This document shows positions 1-8,007 of a stretch of 22,887 bases of DNA, piece after piece. The stretch spans positions 41,309 to 64,195 of the forward strand of contig DGHR01000012.1 of NCBI GenBank assembly GCA_002392745.1, given 5' to 3'. Every line of letters starts with the position of its first letter. The first letter of the stretch is position 1. The notes beneath the pieces are model-generated. The model was not told where the DNA came from. It did no database searches and saw nothing but the letters and a program-made list of their open reading frames with translations. Made by a program: the position numbers and the translations under genes. The stretch comes from Bacteroidales bacterium UBA3843 (lineage in GTDB: Bacteria > Bacteroidota > Bacteroidia > Bacteroidales > Paludibacteraceae).

Positions 1-57
1 AACATCGCCGGCTTCATGAAGGTGGCAAACGCCATGGTCGAGCAAGGATTAGTGTAA
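1..57 (+). CDS. gdhA: Glutamate dehydrogenase, C-terminal 18 residues only
   Basis: An open frame runs from the window edge to a TAA at 55-57 and encodes NIAGFMKVANAMVEQGLV. This closely resembles the C-terminal end of NADP-type hexameric glutamate dehydrogenases, whose tail reads roughly NIAGF-KVADAM-AQG. The enzyme interconverts 2-oxoglutarate plus ammonium and glutamate in the cytoplasm. Only the last helix is visible, so the family call rests on a short but characteristic match. A 14-bp sequence, GAGCAAGGATTAGT, which encodes part of this tail (40-53), is repeated just after the gene at 85-98. Confidence 0.8.
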   Translation, partial: NIAGFMKVANAMVEQGLV

Positions 58-98
58 TACTTGTGAGAAGGTGCTTTAGCAATTGAGCAAGGATTAGT
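40..98 (+). repeat. 14-bp direct repeat flanking the gdhA stop codon
   Basis: GAGCAAGGATTAGT occurs at 40-53, inside the gdhA tail, and again at 85-98, 4 nt before the ATG at 103. The copies start 45 bp apart. A 14-bp match this close is unlikely by chance and suggests a small tandem duplication of the gdhA 3' end, with the second copy now serving as upstream DNA of the next gene. Confidence 0.7.
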
Positions 99-102
99 AT
101 AG

Positions 103-3093
103 ATGAATACCAACACTTACACATCTCTGATGGAGCGGCGCGTGAGGCGGATACTGCTCGTGTGCAACAACTACGACAGCTTCGCGCTGGAGGAGGACGG
201 ACGTATTGACGTGCAGATCGCACAGGAATACGCCGAACTCAACCTCTCCAATCCGCCGTCTATAACTCGCGCGGAGACCACTGATGAAGCGCTGAAATTG
301 ATAACCCCTCTCCAACTCTCCCCACGAGGGGAGAGAGTGTCGCATGGCGAACGAAACACAAAGGAAGAGCCTTTCGACCTTATTATTACCGTCTATAGCG
401 CGGGAGGGTTGGATGTGTTTGATTTTGCGGCGGAGAGCAAACGGCTGCTGCCGGATTGTCCGATCGTGCTGCTCTCGTCGTTCAGCAAAGAGGTCTATCG
501 CCGTGTGGAGCAGCAGGACAAGACCAACATCGACTACCTCTTCAACTGGAACAACTCCACCGACCTCATCATCGCTATTATCAAGCTGATAGAGGACCGC
601 ATGAACGCCGAGCACGATATTCTCTCCGAGGGCGTGCGGGCAATCCTCCTGGTCGAGGATTCCGTGCGGTATTACTCTACGTATCTGCCGCTGCTGTACA
701 AACTCGTGCTGCAGCAGAACACCATCGCCATCCGCGATGCGCTGAACGAGAAACAGCAGCTTCTGCGCAAGAGAGCGCGGCCGAAAGTGCTGATGGCAAC
801 CTGTTATGACGAAGCCATCGAGCTGTACAACCGCTACAAGGAGAATATCATCGGTGTCATCTCCGATGTGGGATTTGTGCTGCACAAAGGCGAACCTTCT
901 TCGGCAGAGAAACTCGATGCAGGCGTGGATTTATGCCGGTTGATCCGGGAAGACAATCCGACGATGCCGTTCCTCATGCAGAGTTCGCAGGAGTCTATCA
1001 AATCGGTGGCACGCAAACTCAATGTGGGGTTTGTAGTCAAGAAATCCAAGACGCTGACCCAGGAACTGAGCGCCTATATCGAGCGCGAGTTCGGCTTCGG
1101 TGATTTCGTGGCGGTCGATCCGAGGACGGGCAAAGAAATAGGGCGTGCGTCGGATCTGGAGGGCTTTGAACGTATAATATCGTCGATTTCATCGGCTGCT
1201 TTCCGCCGCCTGAGCGACAATAACTACCTGAGCAAATGGCTCTTTGCCCGCGGACTTTTCGCCATCGGTCATGAGGTACACAAACTGACCATTCAGGACG
1301 ATGCGGACATAGAGAACATCCGCCAGACGAATATCCGTCTGATTCATGACTACCGTATCAATCAGGCGTTAGGCGTGGTGGCAAAATACGCGAAGGACAC
1401 CTATAACGACACCATCTGGTTTGCCCGTTGTGGCGACGGGGCGATGGGCGGCAAGGGCAGGGGACTTGCGTTCCTCAACCACATGCTGCAGAAACACGAC
1501 CTCTACGACCGCTGGCAGGACGTCCGTGTGCTCGTGCCGCGGACGATGGTTCTCACTACCGACTGGTTTGACCAGTTTATCAACAAGAACGGACTGCAAT
1601 ACGTCATCAACGCGGATTTGACGGACGAGGAACTGCTCTCGGAGTTCGTCTCCGCCTCGCTGCCTTCGGAACTGGTGCATGCCCTGCGCCATTTCATCCG
1701 CGTCACACAACGGCCGCTTGCCATCCGTTCGTCCAGCAAGCTGGAGGACAACTACTATCAGCCTTTCGCGGGTGTGTACAGTACCTATATGATCCCGCAC
1801 ACGGAGAACGAAGACCAGCAGCTCCGTCTGCTTACCAAAGCCATCAAATCGGTCTATGCGTCCGTCTATTTCGCCGCCTCGCGCGGATATATCCTCTCTA
1901 CGGGCAATGTGCCGAGCGAGGAACAGATGGCAATCGTGCTGCAAGAAGTATCCGGTGAAACCGAGGGAAACTACTATTTCCCTGTCATCTCCGGCGTGGC
2001 GCGAAGCATCAATTTCTACCCTGTAGGCAAAGAGAAACCCGAAGACGGGATTGTCAAGATCGCTTACGGACTCGGAAAAGCCGTGGTGGATGGCGAACAA
2101 GTGCTCCGTTTCTCGCCCAAATACCCGAAGAATGTGATGCAGACTTCGACAGTGGATCTGGCAATGCGGGAGACCCAGCAATCCATGCTGGCACTCTCGC
2201 TCAGCCCGGAGAAATTCAAGACTTCCATTGACGATGCCGTCAACCTGGAGCGTATTCCGATACATGACTGCGGACAGTTCGAGAGCCTCAAACTGATTGC
2301 CTCGACCTATGACCGCGAGAACATGCGTATCGTCGATTCGTGCTATCCCGACGGACCGCGTATCGTCACTTTTGCGCCGCAACTGAAGTTCAACACCTTC
2401 CCGCTGGCAGAGATCATCCGCACGCTGCTCGACATCGCGCAACAGGAAATCAAATGCCCCGTAGAGATTGAGTTTGCGGTCAATCTGGAGCATGAGCCGC
2501 AGATCTTCCACGTGCTGCAGATCCGCCCGATTTCATCGGACTCGCTCTCTGCCAAAGTAGAGTGGGAGAGTATCAATGAGACCGGCGCTTTCCTGCGTTC
2601 GGGCAGTGCGCTCGGCGTGGGTAAGATAGAAGAAGTGACGGATATCATCTATCTGAAGAAAGAGGCATTCGACGTGCTCCGGACGCGTGAGATGGCGGCT
2701 ACTCTCCGCGAGTGGAACAACCGCCTGCGTACCGAAGGACGGCAATACCTGCTTATCGGTTACGGCCGCTGGGGTTCGCAGATTCCCACGCTCGGTGTGC
2801 CCGTCCAATGGAGTGACATCAGCGAGGCGAAAGCGATAGCCGAGTGCAGTATGGAGAACTTCCGCATCGAACCCTCGCAGGGTTCCCATTTCTTCCAGAA
2901 CATGACCTCTTTCAATGTCGGCTATATGAATGTGGACCCGTGGGCACGCCCCCTGACGGATGCGTACGACCAGTCCGTCCTCGATGCCCTGCCGGCAGTA
3001 GAAGAGACGGAGTTGGTGCGCCATGTGCGGCTGGACAAGGCTCTGGAGATGTACATTGACGGCTTTGAGAACAAAGCTATCGTGAAGGAATGA
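103..3093 (+). CDS. Double receiver-domain / PPDK-type ATP-grasp protein (PEP synthase-like)
   Basis: This 996-aa protein has a degenerate receiver-like domain (about residues 15-165) and a second receiver (about 178-330) that keeps the acidic pair E185/D186, D255, S294/S295 and K313. A linker leads to a GDGAMGGKGRG motif (444-454) and a pyruvate-phosphate-dikinase-type ATP-binding domain with LAIRSSSKLED (539-549), ending in QIRPI (806-810). A final ~190-residue domain contains the conserved-looking GYGRWGSQ. Neither the swivelling phosphohistidine domain nor the PEP/pyruvate barrel is present, so it is unlikely to be a true PEP synthase, though databases often use that name. It is probably a cytoplasmic ATP-dependent enzyme or signalling protein. 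Residues 67-88 look like an in-frame insertion encoded by a palindromic element. It starts 45 nt after gdhA, with no promoter visible between them. Confidence 0.85.
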   Translation: MNTNTYTSLMERRVRRILLVCNNYDSFALEEDGRIDVQIAQEYAELNLSNPPSITRAETTDEALKLITPLQLSPRGERVSHGERNTKEEPFDLIITVYSAGGLDVFDFAAESKRLLPDCPIVLLSSFSKEVYRRVEQQDKTNIDYLFNWNNSTDLIIAIIKLIEDRMNAEHDILSEGVRAILLVEDSVRYYSTYLPLLYKLVLQQNTIAIRDALNEKQQLLRKRARPKVLMATCYDEAIELYNRYKENIIGVISDVGFVLHKGEPSSAEKLDAGVDLCRLIREDNPTMPFLMQSSQESIKSVARKLNVGFVVKKSKTLTQELSAYIEREFGFGDFVAVDPRTGKEIGRASDLEGFERIISSISSAAFRRLSDNNYLSKWLFARGLFAIGHEVHKLTIQDDADIENIRQTNIRLIHDYRINQALGVVAKYAKDTYNDTIWFARCGDGAMGGKGRGLAFLNHMLQKHDLYDRWQDVRVLVPRTMVLTTDWFDQFINKNGLQYVINADLTDEELLSEFVSASLPSELVHALRHFIRVTQRPLAIRSSSKLEDNYYQPFAGVYSTYMIPHTENEDQQLRLLTKAIKSVYASVYFAASRGYILSTGNVPSEEQMAIVLQEVSGETEGNYYFPVISGVARSINFYPVGKEKPEDGIVKIAYGLGKAVVDGEQVLRFSPKYPKNVMQTSTVDLAMRETQQSMLALSLSPEKFKTSIDDAVNLERIPIHDCGQFESLKLIASTYDRENMRIVDSCYPDGPRIVTFAPQLKFNTFPLAEIIRTLLDIAQQEIKCPVEIEFAVNLEHEPQIFHVLQIRPISSDSLSAKVEWESINETGAFLRSGSALGVGKIEEVTDIIYLKKEAFDVLRTREMAATLREWNNRLRTEGRQYLLIGYGRWGSQIPTLGVPVQWSDISEAKAIAECSMENFRIEPSQGSHFFQNMTSFNVGYMNVDPWARPLTDAYDQSVLDALPAVEETELVRHVRLDKALEMYIDGFENKAIVKE
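301..340 (+). repeat. In-frame palindromic element A
   Basis: CTCTCCCC (316-323), loop ACGA and GGGGAGAG (328-335) form a perfect 8-bp hairpin. A C-rich stretch, AACCCCTCTCC, lies on its 5' side at 303-313. Read on the minus strand, this is a hairpin followed by a G-rich tail ending GGGGTTA, the same architecture as elements B (16063-16096) and C (19411-19446). It is translated as ITPLQLSPRGERV within the first receiver-like domain of the 996-aa protein. Such scattered palindromes, read as SPRGE- or PSLEGRA-type peptides, occur in many Bacteroidota genomes. Confidence 0.7.
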
Positions 3094-3148
3094 ACTGACG
3101 ATTGTCAGTACTTTGTCAGGCAATGCCTCCGAAATACCCTCGACAACC

Positions 3149-3185
3149 ACTAAGTATCACTAAGAATCACTAAGAACAACTAACG
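3149..3185 (+). repeat. 10-bp tandem repeat, 3.5 copies
   Basis: ACTAAGTATC, ACTAAGAATC, ACTAAGAACA and ACTAACG follow each other at an exact 10-bp period, with TAA at 3151, 3161, 3171 and 3181. It lies just downstream of the 996-aa gene and 50 bp upstream of the next promoter. Confidence 0.75.
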
Positions 3186-3190
3186 TTTTA

Positions 3191-3213
3191 TTTTCGAACA
3201 GGGCGTTCGAAAA
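3191..3213. promoter_or_regulatory. Perfect 9-bp palindrome upstream of a promoter
   Basis: TTTTCGAAC (3191-3199), loop AGGGC and GTTCGAAAA (3205-3213) form a perfect inverted repeat ending 22 bp before the -33 box at 3236. No T-run follows on the plus strand. It could be an operator or a terminator for the upstream gene. Its TTTTTCGAAC arm (on the minus strand) also appears in the 11-bp tandem repeat at 16884-16938. Confidence 0.5.
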
Positions 3214-3235
3214 AGACACAAAAATCCTCTTTTTC

Positions 3236-3266
3236 TTGCATATATCAGAAAAAAGCAGTACCTTTG
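3236..3266 (+). promoter_or_regulatory. Bacteroidota-type promoter of the four-repeat lipoprotein
   Basis: TTG (3236-3238), a 20-nt spacer and TACCTTTG (3259-3266) match the -33/-7 consensus of Bacteroidota housekeeping promoters. It predicts a start near 3272 and a long 5' leader before the gene at 3488. Confidence 0.7.
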
Positions 3267-3487
3267 CAAGTAAAATTGAAATCATACACAGCCTATGGTA
3301 ACATAATGGTCTAAAAAAGACATAACATACATATAGCGTAATAAGTCGAAGACCTTGAAGAATCAAACGGAAGCAGAAGAAAGCGCACGCTTTTCGTATG
3401 TTTACAGGTGTAATTACTCCTTATATTAATTTTATAGAAACCAAGACCTGCGAAGGTGTAAGAGCAGGAATAAACTCACTAATTATT

Positions 3488-4465
3488 ATGAAAAGATTTT
3501 ATGTAGCACTTCTGTGCATGGCAGGCGTATTATTCTTCAATGCTTGCAACCAGAACAAGCCGACAGGACCGACCGACCACCCCGCCGAGCCGGGCGAGTG
3601 GATTACATCTGCCGACCAGATTGATTTGTCCATTATGGACGACAAGGAGAACAAATGCTGGGCCATTGACCTATGGTGCGACGGCACAACCATCAGCCGT
3701 CAGTACGAATGGGGCACAGAAGCCCAAGTGGGCGCCATCGCCAAGATGCTTCTCGCCATGGACGAACAGTATGCGGGCGAACATACCAAGAAAGTGATGT
3801 ACACGGAGGCTGAAGCCAACGACGAATACGCATGCCATGAAAAGGTATGGGAAGGCGCAGAATGCTGGGAAGAGACCATGAGCGCAGGCGGACAATCGGA
3901 AACAACTTATGGCTGGATGCCGGAGAAAAACATGCAAGAGCGTCATGATTACTATCAGTCCAAAGGTGTGACGCACAGCTACAAACGTGCAGCTGCCGCT
4001 GATGAAGAGGCATGTGATGCGTTGAACGGGGAAGACAATCCGGGCGGCAATCCGGATCAGCCTAAAGACTATAGCAAGTTTGACAACACTACGTACAAAT
4101 GCTGGCAAGTTATCCAAAGCGCCTATGGCATGGATATTACCAATTATGTTTGGATGACAGAGCGGCAACTGAATGAAGAGTTTGACAAGATGGGTCTCCA
4201 ATATACTTACTCTGAGGCAGACGCCCAAGACGAAGACGCCTGCAACGAGTTGAAAGAAAACAGCAATCCGACGGAAGGTGAGGAAGCCTGCTGGAAAATC
4301 ACATCCACCGTCATGGGGCAGACCTCTGTTTCGTATTACTGGGGCACCGAGTCAGGAGCCAAAGCGCAAGTGAACGCGATAAACAGCACGGGTGTCGGAA
4401 CGGCTTCCTATGAGAAATCAAATGCCGCAGACCCCGATGCCTGCGACGCCCTGAATGCAGAATAA
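3488..4465 (+). CDS. Lipoprotein with four Cys-Trp/Ala-Cys repeats
   Basis: I do not recognise this 325-aa protein as a named family. The start at 3488 is chosen because it places a clean lipoprotein signal directly at the N-terminus: MKRF, a hydrophobic stretch, then FFNAC with lipidated C20. An upstream in-frame ATG at 3398 would bury it. The mature part is four units of about 60-75 residues. Each opens with Cys-Trp (C57, C126, C205, C268), has a central Y-x-W-[GM]-[TP]-E, and closes with Y-x4-A-x-D-x-x-A-C (C116, C176, C252, C319). The paired cysteines suggest one disulfide per unit outside the cytoplasm. It is probably membrane-anchored in the periplasm or on the cell surface. The 111-aa lipoprotein at 19012 carries one copy of the same unit. 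It probably shares its promoter with the FISUMP-like gene 36 nt downstream. Confidence 0.8.
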   Translation: MKRFYVALLCMAGVLFFNACNQNKPTGPTDHPAEPGEWITSADQIDLSIMDDKENKCWAIDLWCDGTTISRQYEWGTEAQVGAIAKMLLAMDEQYAGEHTKKVMYTEAEANDEYACHEKVWEGAECWEETMSAGGQSETTYGWMPEKNMQERHDYYQSKGVTHSYKRAAAADEEACDALNGEDNPGGNPDQPKDYSKFDNTTYKCWQVIQSAYGMDITNYVWMTERQLNEEFDKMGLQYTYSEADAQDEDACNELKENSNPTEGEEACWKITSTVMGQTSVSYYWGTESGAKAQVNAINSTGVGTASYEKSNAADPDACDALNAE

Positions 4466-4501
4466 ACAGTAAACTTACATTCATACCAAACAATCATCAT
4501 T

Positions 4502-5404
4502 ATGAAAACAAAAATCTTCTCACTAACGGTTATGCTTGCAGCGAGCATGGCTATGTTCGCCGAAGGCGGTATTCCCGGACAGTTTTCCATCAATGAAAAC
4601 GGGAAAAAAGTAATTTTCTCTCAAGGCAACCTGCAGTACAACCCTGCAGAGAACATCTGGCGCTTTGCCGAGAAACAGTACGACATGATTGGCGCCGACA
4701 ATGCCAATATCTCTCCGACCTATAATGGTTACATTGATTTGTTCGGTTGGGGCACGGGCAACAATCCCACTTTGGCTTCTGAGGATGCGGCAGACTATGC
4801 TACTTTCACCGACTGGGGCTTTCATCCCATCTCCAACGGCACCAAGACCGCCAATAAATGGCGCACGCTATCCAAGCTGGAATGGGAATATCTGATTGAC
4901 GACCGTGCCAATGCGGACAAACTCCGTGCCTTGGCAACAGTGAACGGTGTGCATGGCTGTATTCTTCTGCCCGATGCATGGATACTGCCGCAAGGACTGA
5001 GTTTTGCAGCCGCTGCGACTACATGGGCGGGCAATGTCTATACAGAAGCCCAATGGCAGCAAATGGAGCAGGCAGGCGCTGTGTTCCTGCCGGCAATGGG
5101 TTCGCGTTGGGGTACTAAGTTCAGACCGGTCGCAGCTGACGGATCGAGCAACTATTGGTCAAATACGAAGGATAATGAGAATTCAGCATGGAGTGTGTCT
5201 ATAACGGATGGATATTCTATTGTTACCTATTGTAATGATATTCAGAACGGAGTGGGCGTTAGGTTGGTGACAGAAGACCTGACGCAAGACGTAGAGAAAG
5301 TACAAAGTGACAAGGTACAATGCACAAAGGTTGTTCGCGACGGTCAAGTGCTGCTTTTCCGCGGCGAAAAGACCTTCACGGTTACAGGAACAGAGATAAA
5401 ATAA
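4502..5404 (+). CDS. Secreted FISUMP-like protein
   Basis: This 300-aa protein has a signal peptide (residues 1-20, cleavage probably after MFA). It then carries the FSQGNLQYNPA (about 39-49), WRFAEKQYD and DLFGWGTGNN motifs typical of a large family of secreted Bacteroidota proteins related to the Fibrobacter succinogenes paralogous (FISUMP) and formylglycine-enzyme-like folds. LPDAWILP, WSNTKDNENSAWSV and GVGVRLV fit the conserved core of that fold. No catalytic function can be assigned. The last ~25 residues (VVRDGQVLLFRG...) resemble the short C-terminal tails of some Bacteroidales exported proteins, possibly a type IX-like sorting signal, but this is uncertain. It lies 36 nt after the four-repeat lipoprotein and is followed by a hairpin, so the two probably form one transcript. 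Confidence 0.75.
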   Translation: MKTKIFSLTVMLAASMAMFAEGGIPGQFSINENGKKVIFSQGNLQYNPAENIWRFAEKQYDMIGADNANISPTYNGYIDLFGWGTGNNPTLASEDAADYATFTDWGFHPISNGTKTANKWRTLSKLEWEYLIDDRANADKLRALATVNGVHGCILLPDAWILPQGLSFAAAATTWAGNVYTEAQWQQMEQAGAVFLPAMGSRWGTKFRPVAADGSSNYWSNTKDNENSAWSVSITDGYSIVTYCNDIQNGVGVRLVTEDLTQDVEKVQSDKVQCTKVVRDGQVLLFRGEKTFTVTGTEIK

Positions 5405-5443
5405 AAGTTACCGTCTCATATCCGAGTCGTATGTTTCTCGTAT

Positions 5444-5472
5444 CAAGCAGGTGGCCTCCGGTCATCTGCTTG
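5444..5472 (+). terminator. Hairpin terminator after the FISUMP-like gene
   Basis: CAAGCAGGTGGCC pairs with GGTCATCTGCTTG around a TCC loop, giving a 13-bp stem with two G-U pairs. A moderately T-rich stretch (TTGTATTTTG) follows shortly after. It sits between the FISUMP-like stop codon and the next promoter, as expected for a terminator. Confidence 0.65.
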
Positions 5473-5512
5473 CATTGTATTTTGAATATTAAAACAGCAA
5501 ATTGCAAATAAA

Positions 5513-5544
5513 TTTGCATATTTGGATTTTTTGTAGTAACTTTG
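5513..5544 (+). promoter_or_regulatory. Bacteroidota-type promoter of the Na/Pi transporter operon
   Basis: TTTG (5513-5516), a 20-nt spacer and TAACTTTG (5537-5544) are a near-perfect consensus. It predicts a leader of about 35 nt before the ATG at 5586. Confidence 0.8.
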
Positions 5545-5585
5545 CACCCAAATTCGTATATGCGCGAAAATAGCAAACAATCTAT

Positions 5586-7292
5586 ATGACTTTATTACTC
5601 CAGATTATCACACTCATCGGTTCCGTGGCGATGCTGATGTACGGAATGAAGGTGATGAGTGAAGGCCTGCAGAAGATGGCAGGTAGCAAGCTGAGCAACG
5701 TGCTCGGCACGATGACTACCAACCGTTTCTCCGGCGTGCTCACCGGTGCGTTCATCACCGCGGCGGTTCAGTCTTCCACGGCTACAACGGTCATGACCGT
5801 CAGCTTCGTCTCGGCGGGTATTCTCTCGCTGGCGCAGGCTATCTCGGTCATCATGGGTGCCAACATCGGTACGACGTTCACGGCATGGATCATGGTGCTC
5901 GGCGGCGGATCGTTTGATTTGCGATTGGTCGTGTATGCCACTATCGTACTGGCTGTTGCGCTTATCTACACCAAGAAGAACGCCAACCTCGGCGATTTCC
6001 TCATCGGTCTGTCGCTCATGCTGCTTGGTCTGACGACCCTGAAAATCAACGCCACCGACATGCATCTGGACGAAATGGCGCCGGTTCGCAATTTCTTTAT
6101 CGCTACCTCGTCCTGGGGTTACGGAAGCTATTTCCTCTATCTGTTAGTAGGCGGAATACTGACTTTTGCCGTGCAGAGTTCTGCGGCAATCATGGCAATC
6201 ACGATGACGCTCTGTTCAACCCACGTGCTGCCTGTGGATATGGGTATCGCGCTGGTGCTGGGTGAGAATATCGGTACTACCATTACCTCCAATGTGGTGG
6301 CGCTCTCCGCCTCGGTTCAGGCACGCCGTGCCGCCCTTGCGCACCTGGTGTTCAACCTCTTCGGCGTTGTGTGGGTGCTGTGCGTCTTCCGCTGGTTCGT
6401 AGGCGGTGTGTGTGAGCTGTGGGGCGTAGATTTCACGCCGGGCGTACCGTCTGATGTGTCGCCGGACAAACTTAATGCAATCCTGGCTACCTTCCACACG
6501 GCGTTCAACGTAACGAACACGATGATTCTAATCTGGTTCGTGCCTGTTCTGGAGCGCGTAGTGAGCACCATCATCCCGTCCAAACCGGAACAGAAAGATA
6601 CGGACAGCCAGCTCAAGTTTATCTCCGGCGGTCTGATGTCTACTTCCGAGCTCTCTATCCTCCAGGCATGGAAAGAGGTGCATGTTTTCGCTCTCCGTGC
6701 GCAACGTATGATAGGTATGGTGCATGAGCTCTTCTATGAGAAGGACAACACCCAGTTCACCAAGATTTTCTCACGTATCGAGAAATACGAAGGAATCTGC
6801 GACCGTATGGAATACGAGATCGCGCAATACCTCAACCAGGTAGCCGACGGCCGTCTGTCCGACCAGTCCAAGCACGAGGTACACAAGATGCTCCGTATCG
6901 TCAGCGAACTGGAGTCCGTGGGCGACGCCAACTACAACCTCTCGCGCTATATCCGCCACAAGCACGACGGCAATATCACCTTTACGGCGGATCAGGAGAA
7001 GAACGTGGAGCAGATGATTTATCTCCTCACCGGCGCACAGGCAAAGATGGTGGAAGCACTCGAAAAAGCGAATATCACCCAGGACGAGTTCTTTGAGATG
7101 ACCAACATGGAGAACGAAATCAATAACTTCCGCGACGAACTCAAGAACCAAAACATGCAATCCATCACCGAGCATGAGTACGACTACACCACCGGTGTCA
7201 ATTATATGGATATCATCCTTGAGCTTGAGAAGATGGGCGACTACATCATCAATGTGGACGAAGCCATCTACGAGCACAAGCACGACAAATAA
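5586..7292 (+). CDS. Na/Pi-cotransporter family protein with PhoU-like tail
   Basis: This 568-aa protein has the inverted-repeat membrane core of the NptA/type II sodium-phosphate cotransporters: QSSTATTVM (62-70) with GANIGTT (91-97), then QSSAAIMAIT (197-206) with GENIGTT (226-232). Hydrophobic helices run to about residue 330. The C-terminal ~210 residues are a charged, helical PhoU-like cytoplasmic domain (KMLRIVSELESVGDANYN and similar). Its length is usual for bacterial members. It probably couples inward Na+ flow to phosphate movement, with the PhoU-like part regulating transport. It has its own strong-looking promoter, and the SIMPL gene follows 25 nt downstream, suggesting one operon. 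I give no gene symbol because bacterial naming varies. Confidence 0.92.
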   Translation: MTLLLQIITLIGSVAMLMYGMKVMSEGLQKMAGSKLSNVLGTMTTNRFSGVLTGAFITAAVQSSTATTVMTVSFVSAGILSLAQAISVIMGANIGTTFTAWIMVLGGGSFDLRLVVYATIVLAVALIYTKKNANLGDFLIGLSLMLLGLTTLKINATDMHLDEMAPVRNFFIATSSWGYGSYFLYLLVGGILTFAVQSSAAIMAITMTLCSTHVLPVDMGIALVLGENIGTTITSNVVALSASVQARRAALAHLVFNLFGVVWVLCVFRWFVGGVCELWGVDFTPGVPSDVSPDKLNAILATFHTAFNVTNTMILIWFVPVLERVVSTIIPSKPEQKDTDSQLKFISGGLMSTSELSILQAWKEVHVFALRAQRMIGMVHELFYEKDNTQFTKIFSRIEKYEGICDRMEYEIAQYLNQVADGRLSDQSKHEVHKMLRIVSELESVGDANYNLSRYIRHKHDGNITFTADQEKNVEQMIYLLTGAQAKMVEALEKANITQDEFFEMTNMENEINNFRDELKNQNMQSITEHEYDYTTGVNYMDIILELEKMGDYIINVDEAIYEHKHDK

Positions 7293-7317
7293 TTAATCAA
7301 CCAAAAACAACCAAAAA

Positions 7318-8007
7318 ATGAAAAATAACGTATTAGCAGGCGCATTGGTTGCGCTCGGACTGAGCCTCGCAGGCTTATTCGTCTATTGCGGTATCAGCAA
7401 GTTCGCTGACAAAGACCGCGCAGTAACTGTAAAAGGACTGAGTACCCGTGAGGTGGAAGCGGATTACGTAGTATGGCCGCTCTCTTTCGGATGGAACGGC
7501 AATGATCTGCCGTCGCTCTATCAGCAAATCGGCAATGTGTCCGAGAAAGTGAAGAAACACTTGCTCGCATTGGGATTCGAAGAGAGCGACCTTCGCCAGG
7601 GATCAATCTCGGTGGATAACAACTGGGAAAACTATTACGGCAACAACCGTCCGGAGTACCGCTATACCCTCCGCACTTCCATCATCGTATCTACAGACAA
7701 AGTGAAACTGGTCATTGCTTCCCAAGGCAAGGAGGCGGACTTGCTCAAGGAAGGCATCATCGTTTCTTCCAACAAGTGGGATCTCGACTACCAGTACAAC
7801 GGTCTGCCCGAACTCAAGCCGGCTATGATTGAAGAGGCTACGCAGAACGCCCGCGCCGTAGCGCAGAAGTTCGCTGACGATGCGCAGTGCTCGCTCGGTT
7901 CTATCCGTCGCGCCAGCCAGGGTCAGTTCTCTATTGAGAATGACCAATACCAGCCGTGGATCAAACACGTGCGCGTAGTTACCACCGTAGATTATTATCT
8001 GGATTAA
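7318..8007 (+). CDS. SIMPL-domain (DUF541) membrane-anchored protein
   Basis: This 229-aa protein begins with a hydrophobic segment (about residues 5-26) that is either an uncleaved anchor or a signal peptide. RAVTVKGLSTREVEADYVVWPLSF follows, which is the characteristic start of the SIMPL/DUF541 fold, and the C-terminal RVVTTVDYYLD fits the last strand. SIMPL proteins sit in the periplasm or outside the inner membrane; their function is poorly defined and some are linked to stress resistance. It probably shares the transporter's transcript. Its last 29 nt overlap, on the opposite strand, the end of the SprT-like gene. Confidence 0.85.
   Translation: MKNNVLAGALVALGLSLAGLFVYCGISKFADKDRAVTVKGLSTREVEADYVVWPLSFGWNGNDLPSLYQQIGNVSEKVKKHLLALGFEESDLRQGSISVDNNWENYYGNNRPEYRYTLRTSIIVSTDKVKLVIASQGKEADLLKEGIIVSSNKWDLDYQYNGLPELKPAMIEEATQNARAVAQKFADDAQCSLGSIRRASQGQFSIENDQYQPWIKHVRVVTTVDYYLD

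Larger units (their letters stand above)
3094..3487 (+). other. 394-bp gene-free stretch with repeats, palindrome, promoter and leader
   Basis: From left to right this stretch holds a 10-bp tandem repeat (3149-3185), a 9-bp perfect palindrome (3191-3213), a Bacteroidota-type promoter (3236-3266) and a leader of about 215 nt before the ATG at 3488. The leader has a small hairpin, AAAGC-GCAC-GCTTT (3380-3393). No tRNA or convincing small gene is present. An in-frame ATG at 3398 lies upstream of the lipoprotein signal peptide and is probably not used. Confidence 0.6.

Noticed and set aside
94..885. Antisense open frame of 263 codons opposite the 996-aa gene, and a similar 380-codon frame at 1369-2511
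   Set aside because: Both are mirror frames of a GC-rich coding sequence; they have no promoter or family signature and lie wholly inside a well-supported gene.
3398..3487. Upstream ATG adding 30 residues to the four-repeat lipoprotein
   Set aside because: It would place polar residues before the signal peptide; the start at 3488 gives a standard lipoprotein signal.
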